In this document: in pieces, positions 12,641 through 23,416 of the stretch | How positions within the stretch are numbered: position 1 is the first letter of the stretch | How the letters are laid out: each line of letters begins with the position of its first letter | Source of the DNA: Gymnogyps californianus | Lineage: Eukaryota > Chordata > Aves > Accipitriformes > Cathartidae | Assembly: GCF_018139145.2 (NCBI RefSeq) | Contig: NC_059481.1 | Coordinates: 16,976,368 to 17,040,367, forward strand | Direction: 5' to 3' | Length of the DNA stretch: 64,000 nucleotides | Notes under the pieces: model-generated | The model's database searches: none | What the model was told of the DNA's origin: nothing | What the model saw: only the letters and a program-made list of their open reading frames with translations | Made by a program: the position numbers and the translations under genes

Positions 12641-15600
12641 TTTTCAAACAGGAAAGACTCGCCTAGTGCCATCTGAGCAGAGTTAGGGATGAATCCCACA
12701 TGTTTGACATCTCTGGTTGTCCCTGTACCTGATCGGACACTGCCGGTAGCAAGTTTTGGCAGTTTTGGATTTTAGGTAGCGCAGACACAGCCTGACAGGA
12801 ACTCATTCCAAAGTGACATCATTTAGCAACAATTCCTAAGAAATAGGTCCCAACTAGCAGCGAGGAGTTGTGCCTCCAGGCAAACAGATGCTGGTTCAAG
12901 GCTGTTATCAGGTAAAGCATGTGGGTGAAAAACCTTCTCCGCAGCTTGTCTGTTGCCATGAGAAGAAGCAAACAAAGCAGGGACAAGGCCGGACTCCAAA
13001 CAAATGAGGCTGCCGACTGGCTGGCACCACGTCCCTGCTAGAGAAGGTGATGAGAAGCTTGCTTCTGATGAGGGCTGGGGCTATGCAGCATTGAAGTGTC
13101 TCAGCTCTTGGCAGGCAGCTGCTCCAGCGAGAGCAAGCATCTCCAGATCCAGGGACCCAGCAGTCCCGGGAAGGTAACTGGTGCTTAGATGCTTACAAAG
13201 GGAAAGAAAGGTGAAAAGAAGTTGAGTTTACATGTGCTTCACTTCTCTCTTTTCTGCTGCTATACACACGCAGCAGCAGCAGCGGGGCCCCTGGGCACTG
13301 CCCACTGTGGGAAGCATCAGCCATCTCTTCTTGTGTCCCCTGTTCCGCTCTGCAGCACGATTTCCACCTCTCTGATCATTCGTGCACTGAATTGCTGCTG
13401 GAGTGATCACGCCAAAGACTGCAGGTCACCCTGGAGGCGTGCGAGTCTCTGAGCAAGCAGATGGATCCTGCTCAGTGTTGCCGTCTCAGCCGGCTCTGGC
13501 TCTGTGCTTGTGTCTTGGGCTGAGAGGTTGTTAAAAGGCACCAGAGACCTATTTGTGACCTGGTATGTTGGTCCAGCTAAAGGTCGTGTTTTCACAAGGG
13601 CATTTTGGAGTCAGAACTCCTTTTTTTTTTTTTCTTAAACAAAAAAGAAAGCAATGAAAACATGTTCAACATTTGCTCAGGGTTGGCTTTTCCAGCTCTT
13701 TTGCAGCACCTTCAGGCAACCAAGACATGGGGGAAAAAGAACCCAGGAAGATGTTTTACACGTGGATATGACATACTGCAAGAATTGCCAGCAAACTACA
13801 AGGCAGTGATTTCAAGCAGTGGGAGTGGAGACCCCCTCTTTCGCCTCACCTCTCCTCTTTACATAAGGAAGTGATGTGCCTACAGAGAAACATCGTAGCT
13901 GACTGGGAATGTGTGCATTGCACACTGCAGTGCTGGGAAATTGTGTGCATTGGAAGTAAAACTTCTAGACAGCAAGTACACATCTGGGCAGATGCACACA
14001 TATGGTGGAGGGAGATGATCAAGGGAGTGGGGGTAAAGGGAGTGGGTTTGGCGCATGATCTGCTTCCCAGCCTGTTAGAGAGATTGGGCAGAGATGAGGC
14101 TGCAAGCAAGTGCTGGAAAGAAGGCCAGGAATTGAATCTGCAGTGCCCTGGCAATCCCACCGCACTCATTTTCCTCATTCAGTCTCCAAAACCTTAGGAA
14201 AATCTGTCTGCTTACATGTCTGGCAGGACAGGGAAGGCTCTGCTGGTGTCAGGAGCTCAGATCCCTCCCTGGCTTGCTCACATGCGTTCACATGAAAAGT
14301 GTGTTGCTTTAAATGTCTTTTGGATCTGTAACGAAGAAAACTCCCTTCATGGAAGGAAGGACTGGATGAGCTTACCTGCATGAGAAGACTGGAAGCCCTG
14401 TTTCACCAGGAGATGAGGAATCCGCAGAGTGGGCAGTGTAATACCATCATCAGGGAGGTTGTCAGGGACCCTGGTGCCTCCGGATAAAATGTATTTACGT
14501 TGCATGTGCCAGGTCATGCCATGGAGAGCTTCAAGCTGAGGACACTGGATTTATGCTGTGCTATAGCTTCTGGGAGAGCATGCTCCTGGTCCATACACAG
14601 GAGGAAGGAAAGGAAAGGTGTGAGCTGGGGATCAGATAAGGGCCCACCAAAAGAAGCTCAAAGTCTCTGATTCCTTGGGAGATCTTGTCTTACCTACAGA
14701 TAGACAGTGCTGAGTCCTTCTTGTTCAACTGCTACTCAGGTGTGTATCAGCTACTGCGTTTAGGTTTCTGCATATTGCTTAACAGTTCAAGCTCTATGTT
14801 TTCCACTAAGCACAAATACCTGTTGTTGTTCTACAGTGGTGCTGCACAGCTATGTTTAGAGAAGCCATCTACGTGATGTGGAGCATCTACCAGCTACCTG
14901 GTCTCCCTGAGTGCTTTCCCAGTGACACGTGACAGTGGACTGTCCTCAGAGCTTGGGCTGGGAGCAGCAAACCAATGGATGCCCCAGAAGCTCAGAGCAG
15001 GTCTGGGCCCTATCTCTAATGTCTTTTCAGATTATGCGATATGAAAAACATGGTCTGGAAATCACATGAGAGCCAGCTTTCTCATGGGGTATCCAACCAT
15101 CCTGCTCCAGCTGGACAAGACAAAAGCATCTTTATTACCATTGAGCAAGCCTGTGTGCCCATCCCTACTGAGAAGATCAAACCCCATGTGTCTTGGCAGT
15201 GGTGTTTGTGGTCACATGCTGACCTCTCACACTGTCTGATGAGAGCTTCTGACACTGTGGTTTTACATGTAGCTAGAGACGATATAAGCATGAGTCATGT
15301 AACTCCCAAACTGTGTGTTTTCTTCATTAGCTTCAATAAAGAGCCATCACACACTTTGCAAAACCAAAAGCTTGTGGGTTTCCTTTTTGTCTTACCCTGG
15401 AGGCTGGGTGAAAGGAGGAGTCTACCTAGTCCCTGCTAATGACATTTCTGTTGCAAGGCACACATGCACATGCAACTGGCATCCCGCTGGATCCCGAGGA
15501 GAGGGGGAAAATGGTTTGGGGAACAGTCAGTTTATCATGGGACTTTGGAGAGCAGCGAATGCAGTGTTGCATCTGAGTGGCTCCCTGAAGGACTTGCAGG

Positions 15601-15651
15601 TAACAGGAACAGCAGTCATGAATATGGGTGGCTCCTCATTATGTTTGTTTA

Positions 15652-15683
15652 TATGTAACATTAATATTATGTAACATGAATAT
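15652..15683 (+). repeat. 16-bp tandem duplication
   Basis: Two adjacent copies of tatgtaacattaatat that differ at one base. Confidence 0.9.
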
Positions 15684-16119
15684 TATACCAAAGTCAGGCT
15701 GAAAGTAGGAAAGCAAATCTCCTCCCTTTTCTTCTTGAAAGTAGCTCTTGTGCTGGCCCAGGATTACAGCCGCACACTTGCGTTCCCATCTGCACCGATA
15801 AGTCTGGTCCAAACAGAAACAGTGCATTCAAACCCAACTTTGAATCTAGGCAAATCTGGGGCAGGAGCTGACCTTCTCAGCACAGCCCCACCTGCACCTC
15901 CCCAGAGCTCAGCTAGACACCTTTGTGAAGGAAAACACAGAGGCGAGACCCAGGGGACTGTGACATCTGGGTGCTAGAACACAGCTGTTGAAATAACTTT
16001 AAAATAAAAAATAACTGCTAGCGCCTGTCTGCTGCCACAACAATATAATGCTTCCAGCACATCAGCTAGCTGCTATCTCAGTTTTTTATGCTGCGTGATC
16101 TGTAGATTTTGTGGCTTTA

Positions 16120-16160
16120 TTTTTTTTTCTTTTTTTTTTTTTCCTTTTTTTTTCCTTTTT
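16120..16160 (+). repeat. T-rich low-complexity tract
   Basis: Forty-one bases contain only T with four interspersed positions or pairs of C. It could be a microsatellite, or the reversed A-tail of an insertion, though no element is recognisable beside it. Confidence 0.85.
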
Positions 16161-16235
16161 GCTGGTGGACAGAAGTTATAAGAAGGCTGATGAATTCCCC
16201 GAGGCCTGTGTCGCACCCTGGATGCCCTGGTCCCG

Positions 16236-16266
16236 CAGCAGCAGCAGGAGCAGGAGCAGGAGCAGC
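16236..16266 (+). repeat. CAG / GAGCAG short tandem repeat
   Basis: Four CAG units pass into three or four GAGCAG units. The open frames through it yield Ser- or Ala-rich strings without other protein character. Confidence 0.85.
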
Positions 16267-18213
16267 ATCTCCCCCAGCCAGCCATCCATCCATCCCCAGC
16301 TCACTTGCTGCCACCTGCTGAAGGCGGGTCCCCACTGCAGCCGCCCCGGGCGGGGAGCCGGCTCTCCTCACTCCGTGCCTGTGCTTTCATATCCATGCTT
16401 TTCTCTGCTTTCCTCCACCTCCTCTTCACTTCTGCTCAGGGAAATTTTCCCCTTTCTCTCCATTTTTATACCTAGTCTCTGCCCAAGCGCAAACGCGACC
16501 AGTTCACTTCAAGCTTCAGTGGTGGTAGGTAATTTCGCAAAGTTATAAACCAATGGTTCAAATACCTGAAACGCTTCTAGGATCGTCAGCAATTCTCTCT
16601 TCATGCAATTTCCAGTTGCATCCTATGAAAATATCTTCCCATCCCTTTTCCCCTCCAGCTGCATTACTGGAAAGCAGCCTGGCTGTGGTGCTTTCTGCCC
16701 AGCGAGGGTTCTGTCTGGTGGGATGCCCAGGATGCAGATGAAGCCCAGTGCACATTAAACTCACTAAAGTCCCTTCTGATATGGCTTAGAGCAGCCCTGT
16801 GGATAGGATGTGAGACAAAGACATGAGCAAGCAGCTAAGGTGATTTTTGTTTGGAATCCCAAAGCTCCTTTTTTTCTCTGTCTTTTATTGAAGGAGGGGG
16901 AGGCCCCTCTCCTTCCCTCAAGGAAATTCCCCAGAAAGCATAGCTTCAAGAAAAAACGCTCTTCCAGACGAGTAAGAAAAAAATGAAACCTGAACCCCAC
17001 CTTCCTCTGTCTCTTTGCATCCAGAATTACAGGTTTGTATTTAATTTCTCTGTAATGTAATATAGCACATTTTCTTACACCCTTAGATGCCCACATCTAA
17101 CAGTGTTCCCGAAAATTACTCGGATGAAATGAGTGCTGTACACCAGGCTTAGACAATTTGCTATAGTTACAGAGTAATCATGGAAATATGGAACAGCTTT
17201 GCAGGTGTAGCATTTATGAACAATTTAAATTGAAAACCAGCCATAGCTCTGATATCTGGAAGGCTACTGACAATGCTGATATCTTTTCTGTACAGGGGAG
17301 CAGGATGGAACTGTCTATAACAATCAGCTGTATCATGATTGGTACAGAGGAAGAGCAGATTTAAGCTTAATATTTATTTAATGTAACATATAGAATAAAT
17401 ATGTTTATCAGTCTATATACACATAAAAGAGAAGAAATGCTAATGATGTAGGATTCACAGTCTTAATGTACTTAGTTGTCTAACTCATAGGAAATCTGGA
17501 TAAAAGATGTGAGATAGAAGTGACTGTGCTATGAATTATACAATGCCTGCTCCTTAGGGCCTGCTCTTTCTCTGAGATTTCTATGTCCTACTGTTACATG
17601 AATAATCATGAATTGGCAGGGGATGTATGCTGGTTTTAGTCTGTTAGATTTTCTCCTTCATTTCTCATAAAATTAATACCTATGAACACGTACAGGGTGA
17701 GAGTAAGCAGGCAACAACGTTAAAGAAATCATGTGGTGAAAAAAGCCACAGAGTGCCGTTGCAGTAATTTCTTGCATATATTATACACTATACATAAATG
17801 CACAGTTTCTTGACAATTGGGCTGCCACACATAAAAACAATGTCTTTTCTACTTTCCAGTTTCCACTCAGAGAAATCCCACAAATAATGCTTATTCAATT
17901 CCCAGCAGCTTCTGATCTCCTGACTCAGCCCTCTCTGAATAAGTCAGGCATGTACATAACAAAGGACGTTAAACATTAATGCCGAGGATTTTGTCGCTGA
18001 TTGTGCTATTAACATGTAGGGAACCATTCATCCTTTCCACATAAATAAACTCTGCCTAACGCATTAGAACTCTGCAAAGTCAGAGTTAACCTGACAATAT
18101 ATTCCTCCATTTCGAAAGATGAAAATAGGGGAAGAGAGAGATGTGTGAACTGCTCTTCAATGGTTCACTGCACTTTTACTTGGGATTTTAAACCTAGACT
18201 AACAGGACCTTTA

Positions 18214-18249
18214 GAAAAAGAGAAAAAAAAGAAAAAAAAAGAAAAAAGA
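18214..18249 (+). repeat. A-rich (A)nG tract
   Basis: Runs of five to nine A separated by single G over 36 bases. Confidence 0.85.
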
Positions 18250-19276
18250 TAATGTTTAAGGTAATCCTGGAGGATGCAGCTGTTAGGTGGTGCACTGCCA
18301 TTAGCAGAGCCTTGCATGAGACAGTGACAGCCCTACACTTGAGTGGGTCCGACATTGCCAGCACAGGTCCTACCGCACTTGTTAGCTTGGCCTTTGCACC
18401 AAGACCTGCCAATGTACCCGTGTTTTTCCGCTCAGGCCTGTCTTATGAATTGGTTTCTGCTGGATTAGAGAAATTTAAGCACCCTCATCCATTTACATTC
18501 AACCATTTACAGGCAGTGATGCTGCTGATGGACGTCGTCTGACATCGCATCTCCCTGGCCTGTCACAGCACGCATCAGTGGCACCTTTTAAGAGCAGTGG
18601 CTCTTTGGAAAACCGAAGCTTCTATGCCACAAATAGTTTTCAGCTAAGTGCCTACTATTATGCTCATTTTCTACTTTTCTAGTGGTACAGCCTCTCCAGC
18701 TCACGTTTCCAGCTCAAGTAAATTGATATTGCCACAGTGGCTGCACTTTTACCCTGAAATCTCAGCGTCAGCGGTGTCTTGCGGGTTTTAGGTAGCTCGG
18801 GAGCCCCTTTGGTTCGGAGGGCACAAATGCAGATTGTGTTTTGCAGCCCATACTCTTGTGAATCGCCTCTCTGAGGAGGCGACGGGGCTGACGTTCGGGA
18901 GCGCAGGTTGTGCTGGGATTCCCTGGTCCTCCGTGAGCTGCCGACTGTGTAATCATTTGGGTTGCTGCGATAATCAGGAGCTTGTGTCAAGCGGAAAGTG
19001 ACAGGCTAATTTAAGGAAAAGAAGTTATTATTATGCTTTGTGAAAACAGAGCCTTAGTCAGACGAGCTCAGAATTTCAGTGGAAACTATAAAATACATTG
19101 AGATTTTTTCCTCCATTTCTCCTAGTTTCAGCAATTCATCTCTCCTTTTAATATTTCTATGCAGCATGTTAGTAACGTGGGTGGCAAGTCTTATGCTGCC
19201 ATAAGGTGTTACACCATCCAGTAAGGGTCTTTTTCTGCTCCTGACCAGCACTGAACAACACGCCCCATCCAGCAGG

Positions 19277-19299
19277 TATATGTGTGTATATATATATAT
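19277..19299 (+). repeat. TG/TA dinucleotide microsatellite
   Basis: A short TATGTGTG run is followed by TA repeats. Confidence 0.85.
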
Positions 19300-20205
19300 C
19301 ACCATACCCCATCTGAACTGTGGGCATGGAAAGCTTTTACAAATCCAAACCCTGACTTCAGCATGATTTCACACTGCAGTGTATTCAACATAAACCCCTT
19401 TTTGCCCGTGTTTAAGCTGGCCATTTCGCCAAACCAGGCAGCAGCTCTCTCCCTTTCCGGCGGGAGGCAATGCAGCACGGCGTGGCTCTCGTCCTTTGCT
19501 GCTTGCTGTGTCCTCCTAATTTGTTTGTGGGTCTTGGCAACGTAATCCCTTTGCAGCGAGACCTGCAGCGTGGAGGACTGACAGCTATTTTATTGACATC
19601 CAGATTTCTTCCATATGCTTTTTACCTATGTCTGCCAGCAAGCAAGCAGCAATACCAATAATTAGACTTAACACTTGTATAGCTTTTTGCATCGTATTCA
19701 TTTTCCGTATTATTAATGCCACTCATCAGGTACAATAGCAGATGCAATCAAACATTGCCTGGGACTCTCTCTTCTATTAAGGCCGGATTTTGGCTTTTGT
19801 AAGCAAAGTTTCATTAGCAGAAGTGGTGGAGGGAGGGGAGGTAACGGCTGTTTCTGGATGGATGGCTGTCACCAGCGGAGAGCAGCAGCCACCAGCCCGC
19901 TGCCACTACACACCTCAGAGAGGTGCCAACCTCCAGCTCCTGCTGCCACCACCCTGCAGCCCCCAGCCTCAAGCCCTGTCAGCTCAAGGATTTGCCATGA
20001 CATCCCTCAGACTTGTTTAACCCCTGCTAGACATTAAAGGCGGCTTCTCCTGGCTCCTGTTTGGACAAGGACATCTCTGGGGCCAGGGTGCAGGAGTATG
20101 CGCTGTCACAGCTCAGCACTTTTTTGGAGGCCCTTGTCTCTGCTCTGCTGGGGCTCCTTGTGCAGACCGTGCGAGAGGGCTCAGGGCAGGAGAGAGGGAC
20201 ACGCG

Positions 20206-20258
20206 AGTGTGCATGTGAGTGTGTGCACCCGTGCACGTGTGTGAGTGCCTGTGTGTGG
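20206..20258 (+). repeat. Imperfect GT/GC-rich alternating tract
   Basis: About 53 bases of alternating purine-pyrimidine, mostly GTGT with GCAC interruptions. It is potentially prone to unusual DNA structure. Confidence 0.65.
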
Positions 20259-22204
20259 AGAGGACCCTGAAAACCAAGCCAAAAACCCCTGCCCTGGACA
20301 TCTGCTGGTCTCTCAGCACCCTGTGATATCGAGTGCCTCTCACAGCAAGTGCCCTGGCCTGTAAGCAATGGCTCTGGCAGAGCCATGAAATATACATTGT
20401 TTGTGTGTTTTAGAGTCATACTTTTCCTCTAATTGTCTTCCTTTCACTTGACAACCCACAAGCCATCGAAGAGGCTGCTCCATCACCACTTAACTTCTTG
20501 CTTTGCTTCGGTTTCCCTTGTTTGCCTCCCCAATAGCATCTGAGCACTGCTGAAGAAGGGTACCCCGGTTTGCTCAGCTCTGCACCACAGTGCAAGGGTC
20601 CCTGGTGTCTTGTTCACACAAGGGGTCAGAAGAGAAACCCCTGATGCTGTAGGTGGTATAAAAGAGGAGAATGGTTTGATTATGGCTGTGGGGCTCTGCT
20701 CAGTTCACACGACTGGGCCAGATCTCCCATCCACCCCCCTTCCCAGGAGGTCTGGGGCTGCTCAGTGAGCTATAGGGCTAGATCAAGCCCCCTTTGCCTG
20801 TGTAACCATGTTGATATGTATACCTGCATGATCAACCTTTACACAGACACCTATTTCCCCATGATAGAAGAGCTTATATCATTTTATCCATCTCCACGCC
20901 AGGTCCTTATTCGTTGCAGCTCAGCTTTGTTTTCCATTTACTCTTGCAGCTCTGAAACAGTTGGATTGCTGTGCATTTCATCAATGTGCTCTTCTAAATA
21001 GAAAGATGTTAGGCCTCGCCGTCCTGCTGCCTTCGATGTCAGGCAGCCTGTGAGGCTCAGGTTCCCCGCCGGCACCATATGGCACTATGGAAAATGGTTC
21101 TTCTCTGTCTGAGATACCTGGATACAGCCAGCAGTGATTAACAGAGAGATTCACAGTTGTGCCTAGGGTGCAGAGGTAATTAGAAATGCTGATAATCACA
21201 GTGTAATGGTAAAGAACGTCTCCCAGATTTATTGCCTCCCTCCCTGTTGATCCTGCAATGAGATTTAATACAAATTTACCCAGGCTACATCTACCCTGCA
21301 TAGGAAAAAATAAGCAAAGTGGATGCAGGGACTTTGCTGGGAATTGAGAAAAGCCCAGCAGGGACATTGGGGTGCTCATTTGGCTGGTCTGCCACATTTT
21401 CCCTCGCTTGAGATCCCATCTGCAAGTGGAAGATGACATGGGGCAGAGCAGCCTTCTTCCGAGGGCAACCGTGATGGAGTTTGGAGAGCATCTCCGGCAC
21501 TGCCCCAAAGCCCTCTCCAGGGAAACGCAGTTACGGAAGGTGCTGCACTTTCTGAGCGTGACCCACGCAAGGTGCAGTGGATCTGACACATGGAAATAGA
21601 GTTACTGTGATCTGAAGAATTTGAAGATTTAATGAGCTGGAGAACTCAGAGGAACGATGCTAGACAAGCAAAGTGGCACTCAGTGGCACTGTGATAGACT
21701 GGCTTGCTTTTTAGTTTTGCCAAGGCCTTGATACTTGGCCTATGGCATACAGGAGTGCCGATGATAATAATTTGACTTCTGAATTGCTCCCACATCAAAG
21801 CAATCAGTGCGCTGTACCAAACACAAAATGCAATTAAACTAATGTATTGTGCTAGGGAGAATAAAGGCAAACTTTGGATTTGAGTTCCAATTTTTAAATG
21901 AGTGGGTGTGAAAAACCCTAAATTAATCACCTACTGCTTTTTCCACATGGAAGTGCTGCCGCCAGTACAGTCACAGGAACTGTACCAGCCAGCAAACCGA
22001 TGAATAAAGAAGTTTCAGGCCCAAATTGTGATGCTGTCAACAATTACAAACACAGCTGAGCTGGAGATTCAAATCAAGTGAGCTGAGGGAGGAGCAGGCT
22101 GTAAAATACAGGACAGACAAGAAAGGTGGAGTGTGTGCCTGGAGGGGCCCTGGAAAGAGCCAAAGGAGTGATATCTCCTAGTGCTTTTACAGCCTGGAGA
22201 GGCC

Positions 22205-22310
22205 AGTAGCACCAGCACTGTCTTGCAGGTGGGGAAACTGAGGCATGGAGTGGGAAAGTAGCTTTCTAGACGTCACCTGCTGACAGAGCCAGGATGAGTG
22301 GCTGGACTTT
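22205..22310 (+). repeat. MIR/L2-like ancient SINE fossil
   Basis: The string ggtggggaaactgaggcatg, followed by a cgtcacctgctgacagagcc segment, follows the well-known MIR core order (gaaactgaggca, then tcacacagc and a gcagagcc-like tail). Confidence 0.5.
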
Positions 22311-23160
22311 CCGTTCCACTTCTTTGCTCTATCCCTTTGGCAAGTACAAGGGATTTGTGCTGCTGTGTAAATCCGTGCCTGTTTCCTTTCTGTAGCTCCA
22401 TGCTCCTCTTCAGTGTTAGGTTACCAGAAGCAGCAATGGGAATCTGCCAGCAAAAATCCTTATTGATCCCATTATCTGGACTAATTTGGACATCTCTGCA
22501 TGGAGGGGTGGTGCAGGGTGTGGACACCCCCCCATGTGCACTGGCAATGCTTTCTTAGGAGTTAGGAGCTGTATGCTTTGGTCCTCAATAAGACAACTCC
22601 TCGTTTTACCTGATTATTTAATAGTACAGAATTATTGTGGATAGATTTCTGTGGCAGAATACGTTCCACACTGTTGTGTTCATATGGTCTCTTGTAAGCA
22701 CAAAATTACATGGACAGTAGGATTTTTCTTGCTGCTGCTGCTCTTCTGGCAGTGGACTCCCAAATTATAAACACAAGGGGATTTTAAACAGAACAGCTTT
22801 ATCCCGCAGTAGTATTATCCCTGAAACATGGCACCTTCCCCAGCCTCACTCTCTAGCCATCCCAGGGAGAGGGGTCTCGAATGTAGCAAAGGTCTGATAT
22901 ATAAAGTGGAGAGATGAAGGATGCCGGCATAATACCCAGTCATGCTGGGATTCCCTTCTACTTACAGCTAGAAATATTCCTGTATGATAGTAATTAAAAA
23001 AAGAAAAATATCCCCCATGTAATGAAGAACTCTGCTAGAGAGCTGCAACGTTTAGGCACTGGGTTGGGTTTTATTACCGTGACAAAATTACACAAGCTTC
23101 GCTTCTCTCTCTCTCTTTGCCTGCTGTGCAGCTTCTTGCTCTCTCCCCTTCTCTTTGGCT

Positions 23161-23416
23161 GCCTCCGCACACTCCCTCCTCGCTCGCTTCGCAGCCGGGG
23201 TGGGGGAGGCAGGGATGCAGGTAGGACAGGCAGCCTTGGGCTCCCTCCCAGCCCTGGGCTCCCTCGGCTGGGATCCCCTGGGCTGCGTCATTGGCATGCG
23301 GTGCCCGGCAGGACTGCATCACTGCTAGAAGAGATGCCAGCGCAGAGCCTCGCTGCACCGCACACCGCGCTGCGCTGCGCAGGCAGCAGCACTGCTGACA
23401 ACTTGGGGTGCCCAAG
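23161..23416 (+). promoter_or_regulatory. GC/CpG-rich block with strong donor: candidate SV2B promoter and non-coding exon 1
   Basis: From 23161 to 23580 there are about 23 CpGs in 420 bases (counted by eye), set against strong CpG depletion elsewhere. A CT-rich tract (23100-23160) precedes it, a typical feature of TATA-less promoters. The block ends at AAG|GTAAGA, with the GT at 23417-23418, a near-perfect donor; an alternative donor CAG|GTAGGA is at 23221. The open frame spanning it shows no family resemblance and is probably fortuitous. Splicing to 58551 would make a first intron of about 35 kb, reasonable for this gene. That it belongs to SV2B is inference from strand and distance. Confidence 0.4.

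Larger units (their letters stand above)
12641..23020. other. Non-coding DNA with simple repeats
   Basis: No gene is recognised. It contains a 13-T run at 13621, the 15652 duplication, the 16120 T tract, CAG repeats, the 18214 A tract, a TA microsatellite and a GT tract. The stretch 17000-18070 is AT-rich and unique-looking, possibly conserved non-coding DNA. A 202-codon minus-strand frame at 20981-21589 is judged fortuitous. Confidence 0.6.

Noticed and set aside
16111..16548. 145-codon frame starting in a Phe run
   Set aside because: The Phe and Ser-Arg strings are direct translations of the T tract and CAG/GAGCAG repeat.
20981..21589. 202-codon minus-strand open frame
   Set aside because: No recognisable domain or splice context, and several overlapping frames exist on both strands. 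A codon-conservation test would be decisive.
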